Origin: Candidatus Zhuqueibacterota bacterium | GTDB taxonomy: Bacteria; Zhuqueibacterota; Zhuqueibacteria; Zhuqueibacterales; Zhuqueibacteraceae | Assembly (NCBI GenBank): GCA_022616415.1 | Contig: JAKEEU010000250.1 | Coordinates: 29,503 to 93,502, forward strand | DNA: 64,000 bases | Reading direction: 5' to 3' | In this document: positions 26,087 to 34,343 of the stretch, in pieces | Layout: every line of letters starts with the position of its first letter | How positions within the stretch are numbered: position 1 is the first letter of the stretch | The notes under the pieces: generated by a model | Database searches by the model: none | The model's input: the letters and a program-made list of their open reading frames with translations, nothing else | What the model was told of the DNA's origin: nothing | Position numbers and translations under genes: made by a program

Positions 26087-27193
26087 ATGACCATTCCCAC
26101 CTTCCTCGTCGAACGTTGGATCGGCAAATACGAATGGACCATTCCGTACGACCTTGCCGAGACCGGCGTGTTTCCGCTGAAAGTCGAAGAGTTGTACGCG
26201 ATGGATCCCGCGCTGCCGGAGCGCATCGCGGCCTGCCAGCTTGATTACGGCGTCAACCCTGGCCGCACCGAGCTGCGCGCCGCCATTGCGGAGATGTATC
26301 CCGGCAAATCCGCCGCCGACGTTCTCATCACCCACGGCGCGATTGAAGCGAACTGGCTGCTCATGCACGCGCTCGTGAATCCCGGCGACCGCGTCGTCTG
26401 CACATGGCCGGTTTACCAGCAACTCTGGCAAATTGCGGCCTATCTCGGCGCCGACATTCGCAAATGGGATTTTCGCCACGATGCGGATTTCATCAACATC
26501 CGCAAACTGTTGGAGAAACCGACAAAGCTTCTCATCATCAATTCGCCGAACAACCCCACCGGCGTCGCCTTTACGCGCGAACAATTGCAAACCCTGGTGG
26601 AATTGGGCGAAAAATCCGGTGCGTGGATTATTTGCGACGAGGTCTATCGCGGCATCGCGTATGATGACAATACTGTACCGCCGCCGCTCACCGCCTTGCA
26701 GGGCACGCGCACGATCACCTCGATGAGCCTCTCAAAAGTTTTCGGTTTGCCCGGCCTGCGCACCGGTTGGATCGTTGCCCCTCCGGAAGTGCGAGAAGCT
26801 TGTTTGCGTTTTCGCGATTACGTGAGCATCAGCCCGCCGAAAATTTCCGATTTGCTGGCTGAAGTGGCAATTCGAAACCGCAACAAAGTATTGGAGCGCA
26901 ACCGCCGGCTGCTCTTGCGCAATCATCGCCTGCTGACGGAGTGGGCAGCGACGCATCGCGCCTTCATCAAATTAGAAACGCCGCAAGCCGGCACCACCGC
27001 TTTTCCCAAATATCTCGCCACCGTCGATTCCGAGACGTTGGGGCGGCGCTTGGTTGAGGAAAAGGGCGTGCTCATCGTGCCCGGCTTTTGCTTTGAAACC
27101 GAGAATAACTTCCGCATTGGCTACGGCTGCGCCACGGAGTTTTTGCAGGCGGGGTTGGAGAGAATCGCGGAATTTTTGCAAGCGGTGTTGTAA
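26087..27193 (+). CDS. PLP-dependent aminotransferase class I/II
   Basis: A 368-aa fold-type I enzyme with the family signature: NSPNNPTGVAFTREQLQTL (substrate/PLP-ring contact), IICDEVYRG (Asp holding the pyridine nitrogen), and SLSKVFGLPGLRTGW, which has the Schiff-base Lys in SLSK. The conserved Arg near the C-terminus lies in NNFRIGYG. It transfers amino groups between an amino acid and a 2-oxo acid; the aspartate/aromatic subgroup is likely, but the exact substrate is not determined. Divergent from the toxin-antitoxin pair and followed by polX 37 bases later. Confidence 0.9.
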   Translation: MTIPTFLVERWIGKYEWTIPYDLAETGVFPLKVEELYAMDPALPERIAACQLDYGVNPGRTELRAAIAEMYPGKSAADVLITHGAIEANWLLMHALVNPGDRVVCTWPVYQQLWQIAAYLGADIRKWDFRHDADFINIRKLLEKPTKLLIINSPNNPTGVAFTREQLQTLVELGEKSGAWIICDEVYRGIAYDDNTVPPPLTALQGTRTITSMSLSKVFGLPGLRTGWIVAPPEVREACLRFRDYVSISPPKISDLLAEVAIRNRNKVLERNRRLLLRNHRLLTEWAATHRAFIKLETPQAGTTAFPKYLATVDSETLGRRLVEEKGVLIVPGFCFETENNFRIGYGCATEFLQAGLERIAEFLQAVL

Positions 27194-27229
27194 GACGGTT
27201 CAAAACTTTTACATAATGAAAGCCCTCTA

Positions 27230-28954
27230 ATGGACAAAAAACAAGTCATCACCGTCCTCGAAGAAATCGGCACGCTGCTCGAGTTCAAAGGCGAAAATCC
27301 GTTCAAGACGCGCGCCTACGCCAATGCCGCGCGCGCCCTGGAAGGCGTCACCGACGATCTGGCCGAACTGGCCGCCAATAAGCGGCTGCGCGAAATCAAA
27401 GGCATCGGTGAAGCCATCTCGGAAAAAATAACGGAGCTGGTGACGACCGGCCATTTGAAGTATTACGATGATCTGCGTGCGACTTTTCCGGCGGGACTGT
27501 TGGATTTGCTTCGCATTCCCGGTCTTGGCTCGAAAAAGGCAAAAAAGCTTTTTGACGAGCTGGGGATAGCCTCGATCGCAGCGCTCGAAAAAGCCTGCAA
27601 TGAGAACCGCCTGGTCGACCTTGAAGGGTTTGGCAAAAAGAGCCAGGAAAAATTTCTCGAGGGCATCCGGCAGGTGCGCGAATTTTCCAGCCGGCATTTG
27701 TTCCATCACACGCTCGAAGCGGCCTCGCCGTTGTTTGAAGCCGTGCGCCGGCATCCCAAAGTCATTCGCGCCGAGCTGGCCGGCAGCTTGCGCCGCTGCA
27801 AGGAAACCATCAAAGACATCGACATCGTCGCCAGTTGCAAAGAGGCGGATCGGCCGGCGATCATGGAGGCGTTTACCAAATTGCCGAGCGTGCGGAATGT
27901 CATCGCCAAGGGCGAGACCAAAAGCAGCGTGCTGTTGGAACAAGGCATTGCGGCGGATTTGCGTTTGCTCTCGGATGAAGAATATCCTTATTTGCTCCAT
28001 CACTTCACCGGCTCAGCCGAGCACAACGTGGCAATGCGCGGGCTGGCGCAAAAACGTGGCATCAAAATGAGCGACTACGGCCTGTTTAAAGGCAGCAAGC
28101 TGATCCGCTGCAAAGACGAGGCGGAAATTTTTGCGGCGCTCGGCATGAGCTACATTCCGCCGGAGCTGCGCGAGAACATGGGCGAGATCGAAGCCGCGCT
28201 CAAAGATGAAATTCCAGAGCTGATCGAAAAAGACGACTTGCGCGGCGTGCTGCACTGCCATTCGACTCACAGCGACGGCGCGAACAGCTTGCGCGAGATG
28301 GCGGAAGCGTGCAAGAAGCTCGGCTTTGAATATCTCGGCATTTGCGACCACAGCATGTCCGTGGCGTATGCGCGCGGCCTCACGCCCGATCGCGTCAAGG
28401 CGCAGCACAAAGAAATCGACAAAATCAATGCTGAAATGAAAGGCTTTCGCATTTTCAAAGGCACCGAGTGCGACATTCTCCCCGACGGCAAGCTCGACTA
28501 TCCGGAAAAAGTTTTGGAGAGCTTTGATTTCGTCGTGGCCTCGATTCATAGCAGCATGAACATGAACGAAGAAAAAGCCACCGCCCGCTTGATCAAAGCC
28601 ATGGAGCATCCGGCGGTGCGCATCATCGGCCACCCCACCGGCCGTCTCCTGCTCAGCCGCGACGGCTATCCTATCAACCATCGCAAAGTGATCGATGCCG
28701 CTGTCGCATTGGGCGTTAGCATCGAGATCAACGCCAGCCCGCATCGGTTCGACCTCGACTGGCGCTATTGCAAATACGCGCGCGACAAAGGCATGCTCAT
28801 CAGCATCAATCCCGACGCGCACAGCATCGACGGCATCAAAGATATTTTCTACGGCGTGGGCATCGCCCGCAAAGGCTGGCTGCGCAAGCAGGACGTGCTC
28901 AACACCAAATCGGTGAAGGAAATCGAGAAATGGTTTGCGAGGAAGCGAAAGTAG
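27230..28954 (+). CDS. polX: DNA polymerase/3'-5' exonuclease PolX
   Basis: A 574-aa family X polymerase with a PHP domain, implicated in base-excision repair gap filling. Order: N-terminal lyase-like domain with helix-hairpin-helix (LREIKGIGEAISEKI), second hairpin (LRIPGLGSKKAKKL), palm with GSLRRCKETIKDIDIVAS (two metal Asp), fingers/thumb, and a C-terminal PHP exonuclease with LHCHSTHSDGANS, CDHSMSVAYA, IIGHPTGRLL and NPDAHS metal ligands. Length fits bacterial PolX. Nth, another base-excision enzyme, lies 0.8 kb downstream. Confidence 0.96.
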   Translation: MDKKQVITVLEEIGTLLEFKGENPFKTRAYANAARALEGVTDDLAELAANKRLREIKGIGEAISEKITELVTTGHLKYYDDLRATFPAGLLDLLRIPGLGSKKAKKLFDELGIASIAALEKACNENRLVDLEGFGKKSQEKFLEGIRQVREFSSRHLFHHTLEAASPLFEAVRRHPKVIRAELAGSLRRCKETIKDIDIVASCKEADRPAIMEAFTKLPSVRNVIAKGETKSSVLLEQGIAADLRLLSDEEYPYLLHHFTGSAEHNVAMRGLAQKRGIKMSDYGLFKGSKLIRCKDEAEIFAALGMSYIPPELRENMGEIEAALKDEIPELIEKDDLRGVLHCHSTHSDGANSLREMAEACKKLGFEYLGICDHSMSVAYARGLTPDRVKAQHKEIDKINAEMKGFRIFKGTECDILPDGKLDYPEKVLESFDFVVASIHSSMNMNEEKATARLIKAMEHPAVRIIGHPTGRLLLSRDGYPINHRKVIDAAVALGVSIEINASPHRFDLDWRYCKYARDKGMLISINPDAHSIDGIKDIFYGVGIARKGWLRKQDVLNTKSVKEIEKWFARKRK

Positions 28955-28972
28955 CAAGGCAATCCCGCCTTG
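28955..28972 (+). terminator. Weak hairpin right after polX
   Basis: CAAGGC and GCCTTG form a 6-base stem directly after the stop codon, followed by GAAAATG and no U-tract. It could help end transcription but is weak. Confidence 0.3.
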
Positions 28973-29158
28973 AAAATGAAATTTGAAGTTGCTATCTTGC
29001 GGCCATAAGTTTTCGAATAATGACAGAGCCTTGCATCTATTTGCTCTTTTTTCCGTACAATTCTCCACACCGGATAAAAGCAGCATTTTCCATCGGCGAA
29101 ATGAACGTTTTTCAGAGTACGGCGTGTCACGTGAGTCACGAAATTTCGGAGCGAGGAG

Positions 29159-29773
29159 ATGAGTTCTCATTCAGCCAGAAGCGGCCGCGTTTTTTGGGGC
29201 GGTTTGATGATTCTTTTTGGCGTTTTGTTTCTGCTCGACAATTTAAGGATGTTGGATTTTGGCGAAGTCGTCAGCAATTTTTGGCCGTTGATTCTCGTCG
29301 CCATCGGCGTCAAGATATTGGTGTCACGAAAACGTCACGAGCCAATGACGATGCCGCCAACCGACGCCAACCTGAGTCCCGGCCCCAGCCCGGGTGCGTT
29401 TTCCACCGATTATCTTTCCGAGAGCCGTTTCATCGGTGACGTCAATTTACAGGTCACCAGCACGGCGTTTCAGGGCGGCACCGTCTCGAACTTTATCGGC
29501 GACATCAATCTTGACCTTTCCGGCATTACGCTCGCCGAGGGCCAGCGCAACCTGACGATTTCCGGCTTCATCGGCGACGTGAATCTCGTGGCGCCGAAAA
29601 GCGTGCCGTATGCGGTCACGGCTTCGCTGGCGATCGGCGATCTCGTGATGTTTGGCCGCAAGGAAGACGGCTTTGGCGTCAACCGGACTTACAAATCGCC
29701 TGAGTTTGATGCTTCGATAACGCGCTTGAATATTCGCATCTCCTTTTTTATTGGTGATATCAAAGTCTTCTAA
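29159..29773 (+). CDS. LiaI/LiaF-like membrane protein (cell-wall stress type)
   Basis: A 204-aa protein preceded by GGAGCGAGGAG. The N-terminal half has two hydrophobic segments (GRVFWGGLMILFGVLFLLDNL and FWPLILVAIGVKILV), typical of DUF5668/LiaI-LiaF proteins. The C-terminal half is a Gly/Asp-rich beta helix (FIGDVNLQV, FIGDINLDLSG, FIGDVNLVAP, FFIGDIKVF), as in the 'cell-wall-active antibiotics response' domain. Such proteins sense or dampen envelope stress and usually pair with a two-component system; none is adjacent. The last codons overlap the start of nth. Confidence 0.82.
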   Translation: MSSHSARSGRVFWGGLMILFGVLFLLDNLRMLDFGEVVSNFWPLILVAIGVKILVSRKRHEPMTMPPTDANLSPGPSPGAFSTDYLSESRFIGDVNLQVTSTAFQGGTVSNFIGDINLDLSGITLAEGQRNLTISGFIGDVNLVAPKSVPYAVTASLAIGDLVMFGRKEDGFGVNRTYKSPEFDASITRLNIRISFFIGDIKVF

Positions 29774-30416
29774 AAAAGCGCCAATCTCCGAAAAGCGCCG
29801 TCACGAGCGCATTCTCCAAAAGCTGCGTGAATTGTATCCGGAGGCGGAATGTGCCTTATGCTTCACCAATTCATTTGAGTTATTGGTCGCGACGATACTC
29901 TCCGCACAGTCGACGGACAAAACCGTCAATCAAATCACCCCGGCGCTTTTTAAAAAATATCCAACTGCGGCAGCAATGGCCGAAGCTAATATCGCTGAGT
30001 TGGAAGAATTGATCCGGCCCGGTGGGTTCTTTCACAACAAAGCAAAGAATTTGAAAGCTTGCGCCGCAGCGGTTGCCAACGAGCATCACGGCGAAGTGCC
30101 GCGTACGATGGCAGAGCTCATCGCACTTCCCGGCGTCGGCCGCAAAACCGCCAACGTCGTGCTCGGCAACGCCTTCGGCATCAACGCCGGCGTCGTGGTG
30201 GATACGCATATCCAAAGGCTCTCGCAACGCCTCGGATTTACACAGGAACAGAACCCGGAGAAGATCGAACGCGATTTGATGAACATTGTGCCGCAGGAAG
30301 AATGGACGATCTTCGCACATCGCATGATTCAACACGGGCGGCAAATTTGCCAGGCGCGCAAGCCCAAGTGCAACGAATGCCTGCTCGCGCCGGAGTGCCC
30401 TTCGCGCCAGATATAA
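29754..30416 (+). CDS. nth: Endonuclease III (DNA glycosylase/AP lyase)
   Basis: Removes oxidised pyrimidines and cleaves the abasic site. It contains the helix-hairpin-helix LPGVGRKTANVVLGNAFG with the catalytic Lys, the catalytic Asp in VVVDTHIQRLSQRLG, and the [4Fe-4S] cluster C-x6-C-x2-C-x5-C (CQARKPKCNECLLAPEC). About 220 aa, standard length. The start is uncertain: GTG 29754 or TTG 29751, both inside the end of the preceding gene, which suggests coupling. Confidence 0.95.
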   Translation: MISKSSKKAPISEKRRHERILQKLRELYPEAECALCFTNSFELLVATILSAQSTDKTVNQITPALFKKYPTAAAMAEANIAELEELIRPGGFFHNKAKNLKACAAAVANEHHGEVPRTMAELIALPGVGRKTANVVLGNAFGINAGVVVDTHIQRLSQRLGFTQEQNPEKIERDLMNIVPQEEWTIFAHRMIQHGRQICQARKPKCNECLLAPECPSRQI

Positions 30417-30426
30417 TAGAAATAAC

Positions 30427-30457
30427 TTGCAACGAAAAAGGAACCGCAACGAAATAG
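30427..30457 (+). promoter_or_regulatory. 31-base 5' leader repeated before two consecutive genes (copy 1)
   Basis: CTTGCAACGAAAAAGGAACC followed by GCAACGAAATA precedes the ATG at 30462. All but one base recur at 31852-31882 before the next gene. It contains a plausible Shine-Dalgarno (AAAGGAA) within a direct repeat of GCAACGAAA, and may set translation of both genes. Confidence 0.5.
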
Positions 30458-30461
30458 TTTT

Positions 30462-31844
30462 ATGAAGTCACGCGATTATTCACCTCTCATGGCGCAATTC
30501 GCCGAGGATTACGCCAAGCATTCTCCCAAATCCGCGGCTTGGCACGAACGCGCGATCCAATACATGATCGACGGCGGCAGCAACACGTTGCGATTGTTGC
30601 AGCCGTTCTCGCCGCGCATTGTGAGTGCGAAAGGCGCGTGGGTGAAAGACGAGGATGGCCATCAAATTCTCGATTTCTGGCAGGGGCATCATGCAAATAT
30701 TTTTGGCCACAATCCCGAGATGGTCACCTCGGCTTTGGCGCGCGCCTTTAGCGAAGGCTGGGGCTTGCAAACCGGCTTCACGGACCGGCTGCAAATCGAG
30801 GTGGCTGAAATCATCTGCCAACAAACCGGCGCGGAGAGAATTCGTTTCACGACCACCGGCACACTGGCGACGATGTACGCCATCCTGCTGGCGCGCACTT
30901 TCACGGGACGCGATCTCACGCTGAAAGTCGGCGGCGGCTGGCATGGCGGGCAACCGTGGGGACTCAAAGGCGTCGGCTATCGCGATGGTTTTGCCGCAAT
31001 GGACAGCGCGGGTATTCCCGCCGGCCTGAGCGAGCAAGTGCTCATCACGAATTTCAACAACGTCGAAAAGCTGCATGACGATTTCCGGCGATATGGCGAT
31101 AAATTGGCCTGTTTTATTCTGGAGCCAATCATCGGCGCGGGCGGCTTGATGCCGGCAACGAAGGCGTATATGCAAGCCGCGCGCGAATTGACGCAGAAGC
31201 ACGGTGTTATGCTCATTCTCGACGAAGTGATCTCCGGCTTTCGCTTTCGCGCCGGCACGGCGGCAGCGCTTTATGAGATTCAACCCGATTTGATGACGCT
31301 CGGTAAAGCCATCGGCGGCGGCATGCCGGTCGCAGCCATTGCCGGCCGCGCTGATATTCTGAGCCTGGCCGGACGTGGCGGAAAAGTGAAATTCGAAGGC
31401 GGAACGTATGCCGCGCATCCGGCGTGTATGTTGGCTGGCAAAACCTATATGACTTATTTGATCGAGAATGAAGCAACGATCTATCCCACCCTCGCTGTGT
31501 TAGGCAAGAAGACGCGTCAAGTCGTCACCCGGGCGTTTGCCGATGAGGGAATTTATGTGCGTTTTGCCGGCGATCGTAATGAGGCGTTGCCCGGCAATTC
31601 GCTGCACATGCTGCTTTTTCCTTATGAAGAAGGGCACGAGTTGATGACGCCGGAGGAAGTGCGCAATCCCGCGATTTGCGACCTTGCGTTGAGCGAGAAA
31701 GTTTTGCAACTCGGCTTGCTGCTGGAAAACGTGTTCACGATGCACGGCTTGGGTTCCACCACAGCGGCGCACACGGAAGCCGATATTCAATTTCTCGGCG
31801 AAGCCTGCCGCCGGTTCGCGCAACGAATTAAACCATATTTGTAG
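30462..31844 (+). CDS. Class III aminotransferase (glutamate-1-semialdehyde aminotransferase-like)
   Basis: A 460-aa fold-type I PLP enzyme. Motifs: DFWQGHHANIFGHNPEMV near the N-terminus, FTTTGTLATMYAILLAR (phosphate-binding Thr/Gly region), ILDEVISGFRFRAG (Asp for the pyridine nitrogen) and LGKAIGGGMPVAA with the Schiff-base Lys at about residue 282. The GKAIGGG form and overall layout are those of GSA aminomutase and related omega-transaminases. No heme-synthesis gene is nearby, so a secondary amino-acid or amine role is equally possible. Its 5' leader is duplicated before the next gene. Confidence 0.88.
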   Translation: MKSRDYSPLMAQFAEDYAKHSPKSAAWHERAIQYMIDGGSNTLRLLQPFSPRIVSAKGAWVKDEDGHQILDFWQGHHANIFGHNPEMVTSALARAFSEGWGLQTGFTDRLQIEVAEIICQQTGAERIRFTTTGTLATMYAILLARTFTGRDLTLKVGGGWHGGQPWGLKGVGYRDGFAAMDSAGIPAGLSEQVLITNFNNVEKLHDDFRRYGDKLACFILEPIIGAGGLMPATKAYMQAARELTQKHGVMLILDEVISGFRFRAGTAAALYEIQPDLMTLGKAIGGGMPVAAIAGRADILSLAGRGGKVKFEGGTYAAHPACMLAGKTYMTYLIENEATIYPTLAVLGKKTRQVVTRAFADEGIYVRFAGDRNEALPGNSLHMLLFPYEEGHELMTPEEVRNPAICDLALSEKVLQLGLLLENVFTMHGLGSTTAAHTEADIQFLGEACRRFAQRIKPYL

Positions 31845-31851
31845 TTTTAAT

Positions 31852-31882
31852 CTTGCAACGAAAAGGGAACCGCAACGAAATA
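31852..31882 (+). promoter_or_regulatory. 31-base 5' leader repeated before two consecutive genes (copy 2)
   Basis: CTTGCAACGAAAAGGGAACC followed by GCAACGAAATA runs straight into the ATG at 31882. It differs from copy 1 by one base (A to G inside the Shine-Dalgarno, giving AAAGGGAA). The near-identity of non-coding leaders 1.4 kb apart points to recent duplication or gene conversion. Confidence 0.5.
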
Positions 31883-32082
31883 TGATTTTTCGCAAAATTT
31901 TCAAACCTCCGATTATCCAAGAATGGACGGCGCTTCTCCGCGAGAAAGGCATTAAAGGTTTCTTGCGCGAGAAAGGCTGGAAAGTGCTGGCAGCGATTTT
32001 TGTTTTCTACCTGGTGCGTGATACGGTGATTTATTTGTTGATTCCGTTTCTCATCGCGCAGGGATTTATTTGCGGCAAGTAG
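31882..32082 (+). CDS. Small membrane protein, 66 aa
   Basis: The protein begins MIFRKIFKPPIIQEWTALL, has a charged helix (REKGIKGFLREKGWK) and one hydrophobic segment (VLAAIFVFYLVRDTVIYLLIPFLIAQGF, possibly two half-spans), ending ICGK. It is preceded by the duplicated leader and followed after 11 bases by a methyltransferase gene. I do not recognise a family. A repeated REKG(I/W)K motif is visible in the N-terminal part. Confidence 0.65.
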   Translation: MIFRKIFKPPIIQEWTALLREKGIKGFLREKGWKVLAAIFVFYLVRDTVIYLLIPFLIAQGFICGK

Positions 32083-32093
32083 CCCTTCCAAAC

Positions 32094-33536
32094 ATGACAC
32101 GCGCCACCCACCATCAAATCGAATATGGCGACTTTCAGACGCCAGTTGAATTGGCTGAAAAAATCTGCCAAAAATTGGCGGTTCTCGGCGTCAATCCCGA
32201 TGCAGTAATCGAGCCAACCTGTGGGCTGGGGGCTTTCATCGAATCTTCGGCGCGTCATTTCCCTTCTGCCAAAAGAATCATCGGCGTTGAAATCAACCCA
32301 GCTTATTTGCGCGCGCTTCGCAATCGGCAAAGCCTCTTTGAAAATGGGCGCGTTGAAATCAGAGAAGGTGATTTTTTCAACTTCGATTGGGAAAATCTTC
32401 TCAACGATTTGTCAGGCTCGATTCTGGTTCTCGGAAATTTTCCCTGGGTCACTAATTCGCAGTTGAGCGTGATCGGCGGCGCGAATCTTCCGGAAAAAAC
32501 GAATTTCCAGCGCCACCGTGGCTTGAATGCAATTACCGGAAAGAGCAATTTCGATATTTCGGAATGGATGTTGATGCAAGTGGCGGGATGGTTGCAAAAT
32601 CGTCATGGGTATCTGGCCATGCTCTGCAAAACTGCGGTCGCGCGCAAATTGCTGAACCATCTGTATTCTCAAAATTTCAATTTAGCGGATGCCGCCATCT
32701 TTAAGATTGATGCGGAAAAATATTTTGGCGCGGCGGTTGAAGCTTGTCTGCTCTTTTGCCGATTCGATGGGATTTCGCGGCATTATGATTACGAAGTTTT
32801 CGCGAGTTTGGAGAGCAAAGCCGGCGAGCGCGCCGGCCATCGCGACGGCGTGATGGTAAGAGACCTCGCGGCATTTGACGAGCTTCGCCATCTGCATGGC
32901 GAGAGCGAGATGAAGTGGCGCTCCGGCGTCAAACACGATTGCGCCGAAGTCATGGAATTTCGCAAAACCGAAGGCGGCTTGGTGAATGGTTTGGGCGAAT
33001 TGGTCGGGATTGAGCAGAATTATCTTTTTCCTTTGCTCAAAGGTTCTGATCTTGCCAACGGCCACACCGCATCCACAACGCGCTACGTTTTAATCACGCA
33101 AAAATCCATCGGCGAATCCACTGACGGCATTCAAAAAACCGCGCCAAAAACTTGGGTATATTTGGAAGCTCATGCAAAATATTTTGCAGACAGGAAGAGC
33201 CGAATCTACCGCCACCGGCCGCGCTTCTCCATCTTCGGCGTTGGCGCTTACACCTTTGCCCCCTGGAAAATTGCCATTAGCGGGCTTTATAAAACTTTGC
33301 AGTTCCGTTTGGTTGGGGAGATCGAAGGCAAGCCGGTGATTTTCGACGACACGATATATTTTTTGAGTTTTGACGATGAGCAGCAAGCACGGAAGGTTTA
33401 TCAACTCCTGCTCTCGCCGCCCGCGGCCAAATTTCTTTCATCCCTGATTTTCCGGGATGAGAAACGTCCCATCAAAGCCGGTATTTTGAATCACTTGGAT
33501 TTACGCCGGCTCGAGACGGCGATTGCGGCACATTAA
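32094..33536 (+). CDS. N6-adenine DNA methyltransferase, Eco57I/TaqI-like, orphan
   Basis: From ATG 32094 (MTRATHHQIEYGDFQTPVEL) about 480 aa. SAM-binding motif I is IEPTCGLGAFI; motif IV reads VLGNFPWVTN, i.e. N-F-P-W in place of the usual NPP(Y/W). The DFQTP opening and the C-terminal target-recognition-like half (YRHRPRFSIFGVGAYTFAPWK, then GKPVIFDDTIYFLSFDD) match TaqI-class enzymes that combine methylase and specificity regions. No restriction nuclease gene is adjacent, so it may be a solitary methylase, a relic, or an RNA/protein-directed enzyme. The frame also opens at 32070, inside the preceding gene; 32094 is preferred. Confidence 0.82.
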   Translation: MTRATHHQIEYGDFQTPVELAEKICQKLAVLGVNPDAVIEPTCGLGAFIESSARHFPSAKRIIGVEINPAYLRALRNRQSLFENGRVEIREGDFFNFDWENLLNDLSGSILVLGNFPWVTNSQLSVIGGANLPEKTNFQRHRGLNAITGKSNFDISEWMLMQVAGWLQNRHGYLAMLCKTAVARKLLNHLYSQNFNLADAAIFKIDAEKYFGAAVEACLLFCRFDGISRHYDYEVFASLESKAGERAGHRDGVMVRDLAAFDELRHLHGESEMKWRSGVKHDCAEVMEFRKTEGGLVNGLGELVGIEQNYLFPLLKGSDLANGHTASTTRYVLITQKSIGESTDGIQKTAPKTWVYLEAHAKYFADRKSRIYRHRPRFSIFGVGAYTFAPWKIAISGLYKTLQFRLVGEIEGKPVIFDDTIYFLSFDDEQQARKVYQLLLSPPAAKFLSSLIFRDEKRPIKAGILNHLDLRRLETAIAAH

Positions 33537-33572
33537 TGATTGCGCCGCCAATTGCGCATTTTAAAAGCATTA

Positions 33573-33908
33573 TCAAACTAAGTTTTTAAATTTGTTTCTG
33601 ATTTCATCCCAAAGAACTGGCTCACAATGACCAAGCTTTGTTATGACATCAGATTGGCGTAGTGTTGCAATACGGTCGATTTTTACAACCGAATCAACTC
33701 GCAAGCCAGTCGAAGGAAACGCCGGGTCATTTTTAGAAATTAGAATTTCTCGATTCGTGATTGTTGAAGGCAAAACCGAACTAATCGCACAAACAACAAG
33801 ATTATTATACTTGTCATGTGTCTCTGTTATCACGACCGCCGGGCGGACTTTTGATTGGGTAGGAACTGTGAAAGGGAAATCAATGAGAATAATATCCCCA
33901 GGATTCAT
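33573..33908 (-). CDS. MazF/PemK-type mRNA interferase toxin
   Basis: A 111-aa protein with the PemK-like core: GDIILIDFPFT, KVRPAVVITE (the RPAVV turn near the active site) and SVVKIDRIATL near the C-terminus. MazF-type toxins cut single-stranded RNA at short motifs. Start ATG 33908 has a strong Shine-Dalgarno (GGAGGGG) four bases after the antitoxin stop. The order antitoxin-toxin is standard for this family. Confidence 0.9.
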   Translation of the reverse strand: MNPGDIILIDFPFTVPTQSKVRPAVVITETHDKYNNLVVCAISSVLPSTITNREILISKNDPAFPSTGLRVDSVVKIDRIATLRQSDVITKLGHCEPVLWDEIRNKFKNLV

Positions 33909-33912
33909 TCGT

Positions 33913-34122
33913 TTACCCCTCCGAGGTTAGGCGCGCATAATCTTGATAAATATTTTCGCGTGGGTCATTCCAAAACTCGAATGCTCTTTCCGTCAGTTTT
34001 AAATAGCCGAGTCTCTCAATTTCTTCGAGAATATTTTTTTCCGCCAACAACTGCGATAAGAAGTGTTGCAATTCAGCAGTTGGCAGCGCTTTGATTTCTG
34101 CTACAAGGTTGCCCGTCGACAT
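33913..34122 (-). CDS. Antitoxin of the MazF-like module
   Basis: A 69-aa protein (MSTGNLVAEIKALPTAELQH..), predicted mostly helical, ending in an acidic/aromatic tail (FEFWNDPRENIYQDYARL). Tail motifs like NDPREDIYD are typical of small antitoxins that lie before PemK/MazF or PIN toxins. It is located four bases upstream of the toxin gene, with which it must be co-transcribed. Presumably it binds and blocks the toxin; no DNA-binding fold is obvious. Confidence 0.8.
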   Translation of the reverse strand: MSTGNLVAEIKALPTAELQHFLSQLLAEKNILEEIERLGYLKLTERAFEFWNDPRENIYQDYARLTSEG

Positions 34123-34343
34123 ACATAGCTCCGATTCGGTTATGGGGTTTAATTTTATATTTTAATTTAATAGGTAGATAGAATAAAGTCAATCTTTTTT
34201 TGCAGGCCACCGCCATGATTATTCGGCGTACACAGAGCAGGCGCTGAGGAAATGGTGGCTTGAACGCTTTCGGCGAAACGCGGTCTTCCTTTTTAGCTAT
34301 CTGTAATGTTCGACCTTGCTGCTGTGCAGGCACGACGAAAAAT

